Assembly (NCBI GenBank): GCA_018820745.1
Contig: JAHJNP010000240.1
Location: 1-7,007 of the forward strand
DNA from: Gammaproteobacteria bacterium
GTDB taxonomy: Bacteria > Pseudomonadota > Gammaproteobacteria > Burkholderiales > Thiobacillaceae
Direction: 5' to 3'
DNA: 7,007 nt
Of this stretch, positions 1 to 5,181 are shown piece after piece. The position numbers were made by a program, and so were the translations under genes. The first letter of the stretch is position 1, and every line of letters begins with the position of its first letter. Under the pieces are notes generated by a model. That model saw only the letters and a program-made list of their open reading frames with translations. It searched no databases and was not told where the DNA came from.

Positions 1-1
1 G

Positions 2-247
2 GTGATGCTAGGCGCCTTCTTCATCGCCACCGATCCGGTGTCGGGCGCGACCACGCCGCGCGGCAAACTGATCTTCGGCTTCGGCGCGGGCCTGCTCACC
101 ATCATCATCCGCACCTGGGGCGGCTACCCGGACGGGGTGGCGTTCGCGATTCTGCTGATGAACCTCGCGGTGCCGCTGATCGACCAGTACACCCAGCCGC
201 GCGTCTACGGCACCGACGCTCGCCGCAGCAAGGCGCCGCCGACGTGA
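2..247 (+). CDS. rnfD: RnfD, C-terminal fragment (electron transport complex membrane subunit D)
   Basis: This is the 3' end of a gene that begins before the window; 81 codons plus a TGA stop are visible. RnfD is an integral membrane subunit of the Rnf complex, which couples electron transfer between ferredoxin and NAD+ to ion movement across the inner membrane. The fragment opens with [11 protein letters not shown]. The SGAT sequence matches the covalent FMN-attachment motif of the NqrB/RnfD family, with the flavin expected on the Thr encoded at 50-52. Two hydrophobic segments follow ([17 protein letters not shown] and [16 protein letters not shown]), then a short polar C-terminal tail. The identification rests on this motif and on rnfG and rnfE following directly. 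The stop overlaps the rnfG start by 4 nt (GTGA at 244-247), so the genes are co-transcribed and probably translationally coupled. No internal start can be assigned. Confidence 0.93.
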   Translation: MMLGAFFIATDPVSGATTPRGKLIFGFGAGLLTIIIRTWGGYPDGVAFAILLMNLAVPLIDQYTQPRVYGTDARRSKAPPT

Positions 248-927
248 TTCCGCAGATCAAGGCCGCTGGCAGCAACGCGCTGCGAACCGGGACGATCCTG
301 TTCGTCTTCGCGCTGGTCGCCACCGCGCTGCTGGCCTTCACCTTCGCCCGCACGGAGCCGACCATCGAGCGCAGCCGCCAGGCCGAAAAGCTGTCGCTGC
401 TGACGCAGGTGCTGCCGCCTGCGCTGTACGACAACGACCTGCTCGCCAGCCAGCAGACCCTGCCGCCGCATGAACTGCTGGGCACGCGCCAACCTACGGC
501 GATGTGGATCGCCCGCCGCGGCGAGACGATCACAGCGGTGGTGCTTGAAGCGATCGCGCCGGACGGCTATGGTGGCAGCATTGATCTGGTGGTCGGGATC
601 GATGTGGACGGCACCGTCACCGGCGTGCGCGTCACCGCCCACCGTGAAACCCCCGGGCTGGGCGACTACATCGTCCGCAGCAAGAGCCCGTGGATCGAGC
701 AGTTTGTCGGCAAGTCGCTTGTTTCGCCCGAAACCAAACGCTGGAAGGTAGTCAAGGATGGCGGCCAGTTCGACGCCCGCGCCGGCGCCACCATCACGCC
801 TCGCGCCGTGGTCAAGGCCGTCCGGGGCGCACTCGATTATTTTGCGCGTCACCGTGCAGCGCTGGTTGCACCGCCTGCCCCCGAAAAGCCCAAGCCCGTC
901 AAGCAGCTCAAGGAGAAAACCCCATGA
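244..927 (+). CDS. rnfG: RnfG, FMN-binding subunit of the Rnf electron transport complex
   Basis: The product has 227 residues, close to the usual RnfG length apart from a tail. RnfG carries a covalently bound FMN and is anchored by one N-terminal transmembrane helix, with its flavin domain on the periplasmic side. Here the helix spans roughly residues 15-35 ([19 protein letters not shown]). The FMN_bind domain covers about 95-200, including the typical segment [11 protein letters not shown] (133-143). The flavinylation motif is [10 protein letters not shown] (177-186), with FMN expected on Thr183; the position before Gly, often Ser or Thr, is Ala180. The last 20 or so residues form a Pro/Lys-rich tail ([11 protein letters not shown]). 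The GTG start at 244 is chosen because it overlaps the rnfD stop as GTGA and leaves the N-terminus at family length; an AAGG lies 10 nt upstream (230-233). The stop overlaps the rnfE start by 4 nt (ATGA at 924-927). Confidence 0.95.
   Translation: MIPQIKAAGSNALRTGTILFVFALVATALLAFTFARTEPTIERSRQAEKLSLLTQVLPPALYDNDLLASQQTLPPHELLGTRQPTAMWIARRGETITAVVLEAIAPDGYGGSIDLVVGIDVDGTVTGVRVTAHRETPGLGDYIVRSKSPWIEQFVGKSLVSPETKRWKVVKDGGQFDARAGATITPRAVVKAVRGALDYFARHRAALVAPPAPEKPKPVKQLKEKTP
910..915 (+). promoter_or_regulatory. Ribosome binding site of rnfE
   Basis: AAGGAG lies inside the end of rnfG, 8 nt before the ATG at 924. This spacing favours 924 over the nearby in-frame ATGs at 927 and 933 and rules out the much longer open frame that reaches back to 690. 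Confidence 0.7.
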
Positions 928-1601
928 TGACGATGAACGAATTCCGCACCCTGTTTCAAAACGGCCTCAGCAAGCAGAACGCCGGCCTGGTGCAGCTGCT
1001 CGGCCTGTGCCCGCTGCTCGCCATCAGCAACACCCTGGTCAACGCGCTGTCGCTGGGGCTGGCGACCATGCTGGTGATGGTCACCGCCAGCGGCGCGGTA
1101 TCGAGCGTGCGCCATTTCGTGCCGCACGAGATCCGCATCCCGGTATTCGTCCTCATCATCGCTGCGCTGGTCACGGTGGTCGACCTGGTGATGAATGCCT
1201 TCGTGCATCCGCTGTATCTGGTGCTGGGCATTTTCATTCCACTCATCACCACCAATTGCATCGTGCTGGCGCGCGCCGACGCCTTCGCCTCGAAGAACCG
1301 GCCGCTGCACAGCGTGGTCGACGCCATGGCGATGGGCCTGGGCCTGACGATGGTGCTGGTGGTGCTGGGCGGCATGCGCGAACTCGCCGGCCAGGGCACG
1401 CTGCTGTCGGGCATCGACCTGGTGTTCGGCGATGAAGCGAAGCAGTTCGTGCTGCACGTGCTGCCCAACTACCAGGGCTTTCTGCTCGCCATCCTGCCGC
1501 CCGGTGCCTTCATCGCGCTGGGCCTCCTGATCGCCGCACACAACTGGCAGAAGGCGCGCGCCGAGCGGCGCGTCCACGCCGCCGCGCCGATGCCGGCATG
1601 A
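924..1601 (+). CDS. rnfE: RnfE, membrane subunit of the Rnf electron transport complex
   Basis: The product has 225 residues, within the normal RnfE/RsxE range. RnfE is a polytopic inner-membrane protein paired with RnfA, homologous to NqrD/NqrE; in these families conserved Cys residues from the two proteins hold an intramembrane iron-sulfur centre that passes electrons across the membrane. Both expected cysteines are seen: Cys29 in QLLGLCPLLAIS and Cys112 in PLITTNCIVLARADAFASKN. About six hydrophobic segments are visible, near residues 22-37, 40-60, 72-92, 96-117, 134-151 and 182-205. The C-terminus is a short basic and Ala-rich tail. The ATG at 924 has a good Shine-Dalgarno and overlaps the rnfG stop. 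The stop at 1599-1601 overlaps an ATG at 1598 that opens a tiny ORF. With rnfD, rnfG and the following nth this matches the rsxDGE-nth order known from Escherichia coli. Confidence 0.96.
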   Translation: MMTMNEFRTLFQNGLSKQNAGLVQLLGLCPLLAISNTLVNALSLGLATMLVMVTASGAVSSVRHFVPHEIRIPVFVLIIAALVTVVDLVMNAFVHPLYLVLGIFIPLITTNCIVLARADAFASKNRPLHSVVDAMAMGLGLTMVLVVLGGMRELAGQGTLLSGIDLVFGDEAKQFVLHVLPNYQGFLLAILPPGAFIALGLLIAAHNWQKARAERRVHAAAPMPA

Positions 1602-1660
1602 AGCGCAATCCGTATGTCGCACGGGTCTTTGCCCGCCGAACCATGATCCGGATTCGATGA
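1598..1660 (+). other. Possible 20-codon ORF linking rnfE to nth
   Basis: An ATG overlapping the rnfE stop by 4 nt opens a 20-codon ORF (Met-Lys-Arg-Asn start, Arg-rich, ending in Arg then TGA). Its own stop overlaps another ATG at 1657, which opens a 5-codon ORF ending in a TGA at 1672-1674 that overlaps the nth ATG. I do not recognise the peptide. It may be a translational relay that carries ribosomes from rnfE to nth, or it may be chance. No separate Shine-Dalgarno is evident. Confidence 0.2.
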
Positions 1661-1670
1661 GCGCCGAACG

Positions 1671-2369
1671 ATGAATCCTGCCAAGCGACACGAAATCTTC
1701 AGCCGCCTGCGCGCCGCCAATCCGCATCCCACCACCGAGCTCGAATACACGACGCCGTTCGAACTGCTGGTGGCGGTGGTGCTGTCGGCGCAGTCCACCG
1801 ACAAGGGGGTCAACCTGGCGACGCGCCGGCTGTTTCCAATTGCCAACACGCCCGAGGCGATCTACGCACTAGGCGAGGAGGGCCTGGCCGAGTTCATCAA
1901 GACCATCGGCCTCTACAAGAGCAAGGCCCGACACCTCATCGCCGCCTGCCGCATGCTGATCGAACTGCACGGCAGCCAGGTGCCGGCCGACCGAGCCGCG
2001 CTCGAGGCGTTGCCCGGCGTCGGACGCAAGACCGCAAACGTCATTCTCAATACCGCGTTCGGCCAGCCCACCATGGCGGTCGATACCCACATCTTCCGCG
2101 TCGCCAACCGCACCGGCCTCGCCCCCGGAAAAACCGTGCTGGAGGTGGAAAAGAAGCTGGTGAAGACCCTCCCGGACGAATTCCGCATCGACGCGCATCA
2201 CTGGCTGATCCTGCATGGACGCTACGTGTGCCAGGCCAGAAAGCCGAAATGTCCGGAATGCATCATCGCGGACCTGTGCGAATACAAGCACAAGACCCTG
2301 CCGCCCGTCCCGCCTCCGCCCCCCAGGCGGGCGGGCGCAAACGCCAGCCCCGAACCGACGAATGTTTAA
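1671..2369 (+). CDS. nth: Endonuclease III (DNA glycosylase/AP lyase)
   Basis: The product has 232 residues; E. coli Nth has 211. It removes oxidised pyrimidines from DNA and cleaves the abasic site in base-excision repair. It begins MNPAKRHEIFSRLRAANPHP, closely parallel to the E. coli protein, which supports the ATG at 1671. The helix-hairpin-helix is LPGVGRKTANV (114-124) with catalytic Lys120, followed by catalytic Asp138 in VDTHIFR, both at the E. coli positions. The C-terminal iron-sulfur loop is complete: Cys187, Cys194, Cys197 and Cys203 (spacing 6, 2 and 5), expected to bind 4Fe-4S. The extra length is a C-terminal tail from about residue 209, with a run of prolines (PPVPPPPPRR) and a polar end, not needed for the fold. 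Upstream Shine-Dalgarno is poor; the start overlaps the TGA of a 5-codon ORF, so coupling to rnfE translation is plausible. The end overlaps the next gene by 8 nt. Confidence 0.97.
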   Translation: MNPAKRHEIFSRLRAANPHPTTELEYTTPFELLVAVVLSAQSTDKGVNLATRRLFPIANTPEAIYALGEEGLAEFIKTIGLYKSKARHLIAACRMLIELHGSQVPADRAALEALPGVGRKTANVILNTAFGQPTMAVDTHIFRVANRTGLAPGKTVLEVEKKLVKTLPDEFRIDAHHWLILHGRYVCQARKPKCPECIIADLCEYKHKTLPPVPPPPPRRAGANASPEPTNV

Positions 2370-2796
2370 TCCCAGTCGCGATCAGGTTCGCCAGTTCTTC
2401 TTCGATGTGTGGGCGAAATATCGTGCCGGGCAGCCGCTGACGGGCGCGGAGCAGCCGGCGCTCGACGCCGTGCTGGCGCACCCCGAATACCACGCCCTGC
2501 TCGATCATCCCGATCGTTATATCGAGCGGGACTACCTGCCGGAATCCGGCGAGACCAACCCCTTTCTGCACCTGTCGATCCACCTCGCGATCAGTGAGCA
2601 GCTGGCGATCGACCAGCCGCCGGGCATCCGCGACCGCTACCAGCGCCTGCTGAAACGGCATGGCGATGCGATGGACGCCCAGCACGCGGTGATGGATTGC
2701 CTGGCCGAGATGATCTGGCAGGTGCAGCGCTACCAGACGGCGTTTGATTCGGCGGCTTATCTGCGCTGCCTGGACGCAAAGCTCGGCGAGGCCTGA
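2362..2796 (+). CDS. DUF1841 family protein, function unknown
   Basis: The product has 144 residues starting MFNPSRDQVRQFFFDVWAKY, which I recognise as DUF1841, a small uncharacterised proteobacterial family. It has no signal peptide or transmembrane segment, so it should be cytoplasmic, and it looks mostly helical. The best landmarks are GETNPFLHLSIHLAI (63-77) and the C-terminal helix HAVMDCLAEMIWQVQR (108-123). His70/His74 and His108/Asp112 are i,i+4 pairs that could lie on facing helices, but a metal site is only a guess. The ATG at 2362 is chosen because family members begin MFNP; the frame is open further upstream inside nth. It overlaps nth by 8 nt and has no clear Shine-Dalgarno of its own, so its translation is probably coupled to nth. 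Its place at the end of an rnf-nth operon hints at a role near Fe-S or redox metabolism, but nothing in the sequence proves this. Confidence 0.88.
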   Translation: MFNPSRDQVRQFFFDVWAKYRAGQPLTGAEQPALDAVLAHPEYHALLDHPDRYIERDYLPESGETNPFLHLSIHLAISEQLAIDQPPGIRDRYQRLLKRHGDAMDAQHAVMDCLAEMIWQVQRYQTAFDSAAYLRCLDAKLGEA

Positions 2797-2800
2797 GCGG

Positions 2801-2840
2801 CCGCCCAGCGCCAAAATCGGCGCATGGCGGGCTTCATTTT
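2801..2840 (+). terminator. Candidate intrinsic terminator of the rnf-nth-DUF1841 operon
   Basis: Five nt after the DUF1841 stop, CCGCC (2801-2805) can pair with GGCGG (2826-2830) and GCGCC (2808-2812) with GGCGC (2819-2823). A2807-T2825 lies between them, with single-base bulges at C2806 and A2824. The loop is AAAATC. It is followed by GCTTCATTTT, an imperfect T-run. Position and shape fit a terminator, but the bulges and interrupted T-run make it moderate. Confidence 0.45.
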
Positions 2841-3042
2841 GTCGGAATTCTGCCGATATCCCTGATGAACGCATGACGTTTGGCGCCTGGCAGCATCCAC
2901 TGTCTGCATGCCCCCTGCGACCTTGATCGACCGGCCGGAACGCAGCCGACATCATTCCTCGCCGTGCAGCCATCGGGGCTGATTCGGTCCGCTCATCCGT
3001 AAATAACAGTGGCACATTCGCTTCATCGAAACAGGTTGATTG
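2841..3042 (+). other. Non-coding gap before the HDOD-GGDEF gene
   Basis: About 200 nt with no convincing gene on either strand. It must hold the promoter of the following gene if the preceding structure terminates. The best AT-rich candidate for a -10 box is TAAATA (3000-3005), but no matching -35 is seen. An ACAGG (3031-3035), 7 nt before the ATG at 3043, is the likely ribosome binding site. A perfect 8-bp palindrome CCGGCCGG is at 2931-2938, of unknown meaning. Confidence 0.3.
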
Positions 3043-4941
3043 ATGGCACAGCTTGAACAACTCAAACTCAGCGGTCAGCTGCCGACACCTCGCGGAGTTG
3101 CGCTGGCGATACTTGAGATCTCCCAGCGCGAGAATGCGACGCTGGGTGACATTGCGCGGGTGGTGCAGACCGATCCCGCGCTATCCGGGCGGCTGATCAA
3201 GCTGGCCAACACTGCTTCGCACATCGCACGCCCGGTGGTATCGGTACAGGAAGCCGTGGTGCGCCAGGGCATGGCGACGGTGCGCCAACTGGCGCTGGGG
3301 TTTTCCCTGGTGGACCAGTACCGAAACGGTTCCTGCAAGGCATTCGACTATCAGGAATACTGGTCGCATTCGCTTCTGATGGCCCTGGGCATGCAGGCGC
3401 TTGGCATGCGGGTGCACGTGGCGGCGGCAGACGAACTGTTTGTCTGCGGCCTTCTGGCGCAGGTGGGCCGGCTGGCGCTGGCGACGGTGTATCCCGATGA
3501 GTACAACACGGTTCTGATGGCATATCACGCCGATCCCGCGCAGGCGATCGGCGTTCATGAGCGCGCGCGCCTGGAAACCGACCATACGGAACTGGGCATC
3601 GTCATGATGACCGACTGGGGCATGCCCAAGGTCTTCATCGGGCCCCTCACCCAATACGAATATCCGGAACACCCGAATTACCCCCAGGACTCACGCTCCA
3701 ACACCTTGATGCTGATGCTGCGCCTGTCGCATCGCCTGGCCAGTCTCGGGCTGGCCAATGCCGATATGCGCCCGAAGCTGTTGAAGGAATGGATGGCGCT
3801 GGCAACCGACCTCGACATTCCCCAGGATGATGCCGGGCGCTTTATCGACGAAGTCATCGACCGCTGGCGGGAATGGGGCGAACTGCTGAAGATTCCGGCG
3901 ACTGCGCTGCCGTCGTTTGCTGAAATCTGTCACGGCCACCACGAGCCCGAGGAGGAAACGAAGGAAATCGCCACCCCGCTGCGCATCGTGGTGGCGGATG
4001 GCAATGCCATCAACCGCCGCAAAACCATGGCGCGGCTGGCCGAGGACAGTGAACACACCGTGTATCCGGCCGAAAACGGCAACGTCGCACTGGCGCTGGC
4101 GATGGAGGTGCTGCCCCACGTCATCATCGCGCATGTCGACCTGCCGCTGCTCGATGGTCTGGAGTTGTGCCAGGCCCTGCGCGCAACCGAAGAAGGCCGC
4201 CGCATGCATATCCTGCTGACGGCCGACGAGCACGGCGAAGAACAGCTGATCAACGCCTACGAGGCGGGCGCCGACGGCTATGTGCCCAGCGCCATCAGCG
4301 CCAAGGGGCTGCGCATCCGGCTGTGCGCCGCACAGCGGCTGGTGCAGTTGCAAACCGCCTGGGAAAAAGACCGCATGCAACTGCGCCAGATTGCGGCCGA
4401 GCTGGCGGTGGCCAACCGGCGGCTGGCCACCGCTGCGCTCACCGACCAGCTGACCGGGCTGCCCAACCGTCGCTCGGCCATGGACCAGCTCGAACAGGCC
4501 TGGAGCGCTGCTTCGCGCTCCGGATTGCCGCTTTCGGTGATGGTGGTCGACATCGACCATTTCAAGCAGATCAACGACAGTCACGGCCACGCCGCAGGCG
4601 ACCTGGTGCTGCGCGAGGCGGCGGCCATCCTGCGCGCATCGGCACGCCGTGAAGACAGCGTCTGCCGCATCGGCGGCGAGGAATTCCTGGTCATCTGCCC
4701 CAACACCGACCTCAAGTCCGCCATGCTTTCAGCCGAACGTCTGCGCGCGAACCTGAGCGAAAAACGGATTGCCATCGGGCAAACAGAAAAAACACTCACT
4801 GTGAGCATCGGCGTGGCGACGCGCGAAATTGGCACGACCGACATGGACGTGCTGGTGAGCCTGGCCGACCAGGCGCTTTATGCTGCCAAGGAGGCCGGCC
4901 GCAACCAGACCTGCACCCGCCAGCAGAGCCTGTTCCCTTGA
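3043..4941 (+). CDS. HDOD - degenerate receiver - GGDEF protein (predicted diguanylate cyclase)
   Basis: The product is a 632-residue cytoplasmic signalling protein with no transmembrane segment. Residues about 8-215 form an HDOD domain (LPTPRGVALAILEI; YWSHSLLMALG); the usual HD dyad region reads GLLAQVG (137-142), without the metal-binding HD. Residues about 312-432 form a response-regulator receiver fold that is degenerate: the phospho-accepting Asp position is His364 (IIAHVDLPLLDG), the acidic pair is reduced to Ala318-Asp319, and the conserved Lys is Ser416, while Thr393 is kept. A helical, probably coiled-coil linker (about 430-465) leads to a GGDEF domain (about 466-628). That domain has DQLTGLPNRR (468-477), metal-binding Asp503 in VVDIDHFKQIND, an active-site GGEEF (544-548) and an inhibitory-site RxxD (Arg535-Asp538) at the standard distance. 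It should therefore make c-di-GMP from two GTP with product inhibition. ATG 3043 has better ribosome-site spacing than TTG 3040. It stands alone and converges with the pat gene. Confidence 0.93.
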   Translation: MAQLEQLKLSGQLPTPRGVALAILEISQRENATLGDIARVVQTDPALSGRLIKLANTASHIARPVVSVQEAVVRQGMATVRQLALGFSLVDQYRNGSCKAFDYQEYWSHSLLMALGMQALGMRVHVAAADELFVCGLLAQVGRLALATVYPDEYNTVLMAYHADPAQAIGVHERARLETDHTELGIVMMTDWGMPKVFIGPLTQYEYPEHPNYPQDSRSNTLMLMLRLSHRLASLGLANADMRPKLLKEWMALATDLDIPQDDAGRFIDEVIDRWREWGELLKIPATALPSFAEICHGHHEPEEETKEIATPLRIVVADGNAINRRKTMARLAEDSEHTVYPAENGNVALALAMEVLPHVIIAHVDLPLLDGLELCQALRATEEGRRMHILLTADEHGEEQLINAYEAGADGYVPSAISAKGLRIRLCAAQRLVQLQTAWEKDRMQLRQIAAELAVANRRLATAALTDQLTGLPNRRSAMDQLEQAWSAASRSGLPLSVMVVDIDHFKQINDSHGHAAGDLVLREAAAILRASARREDSVCRIGGEEFLVICPNTDLKSAMLSAERLRANLSEKRIAIGQTEKTLTVSIGVATREIGTTDMDVLVSLADQALYAAKEAGRNQTCTRQQSLFP

Positions 4942-4953
4942 TCCTGGAAAAAA

Positions 4954-5153
4954 CATTCACCACAGAGGCACAGAGACACAGAGGCACAGAGACACAGAGA
5001 CACAGAGACACAGAGACACAGAGACACAGAGACACAGAGACACAGAGTTAAAAAACAAGGGAAAAGTCCTGTGGCCGTCATCCACTGGTTGGGGTGGCAG
5101 GTCTTCCTGCAACCGATTGTTTCCTCTGTGTCTCTGTGCCTCTGTGGTGAATG
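4954..5153. repeat. Perfect 31-bp inverted repeat made of CACAGAGR octamers
   Basis: The left arm (4954-4984) and right arm (5123-5153) are exact reverse complements over 31 bp. Each is made of CATTCAC followed by three octamers ending G, A, G (CACAGAGG, CACAGAGA, CACAGAGG). The arms enclose 138 nt: an expanded octamer array next to the left arm, then unique sequence (5048-5122) containing a small GCAGG/CCTGC hairpin (5097-5110). The element sits between two convergent genes, 12 nt after the HDOD-GGDEF stop and 28 nt from the pat stop. Similar CACAGAG-type intergenic inverted repeats are known to me from many bacterial genomes, but I cannot check copy number here. Confidence 0.93.
4961..5047 (+). 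repeat. Tandem octamer array CACAGAGR, about 10.9 copies
   Basis: Eleven consecutive octamers, the last lacking its final base. Units 1 and 3 are CACAGAGG; all others are CACAGAGA. The first three units belong to the left arm of the inverted repeat; the remaining eight have no counterpart at the right arm. The array contains no stop in any of six frames, which explains the spurious open frames rich in Leu-Cys-Val-Ser that cross it. Such a perfect short array is prone to slipped-strand changes in copy number. Confidence 0.97.
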
Positions 5154-5181
5154 ACTAAGGTTGTAAAGTTCGCCTGGCGCG

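Larger units (their letters stand above)
4948..5153 (-). terminator. Possible terminator of the minus-strand pat transcript
   Basis: Read on the minus strand, the 31-bp inverted repeat ends at 4954 and is followed at once by six T (the A-run at 4948-4953 on the plus strand). A long stem with an adjacent U-tract is terminator-like, but the loop is about 138 nt, much longer than in a classic intrinsic terminator, so this is uncertain. The plus-strand side has no T-run after the right arm. Confidence 0.3.

Noticed and set aside
849..1727. 292-residue open frame on the minus strand opposite rnfE
   Set aside because: It is an antisense shadow of GC-rich coding sequence, His/Gln/Arg-rich with no domain, opposite a clear RnfE.
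3010..3025. Sigma-54-like -24 element TGGCAC upstream of the HDOD-GGDEF gene
   Set aside because: The -12 half reads CTTCA instead of TTGCA, lacking the essential G at the right distance, and the transcript would start about 8 nt before the ATG, leaving no room for the ribosome site.
3040..3042. TTG as the start of the HDOD-GGDEF gene
   Set aside because: It gives only 4 nt spacing from the ACAGG and adds one residue; the adjacent ATG is the better start.
2263..3060. 265-residue minus-strand open frame covering the gap before 3043
   Set aside because: Most of it lies opposite DUF1841 and nth. The part in the gap has no recognisable motif or ribosome site.
3691..4590. 299-residue open frame on the minus strand opposite the HDOD-GGDEF gene
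   Set aside because: Composition is typical of an antisense shadow, and the plus-strand product has clear domain motifs throughout.
4961..5047. Octamer array as a CRISPR array
   Set aside because: The period is 8 with no spacers between units and no cas genes nearby; it is a simple tandem repeat.
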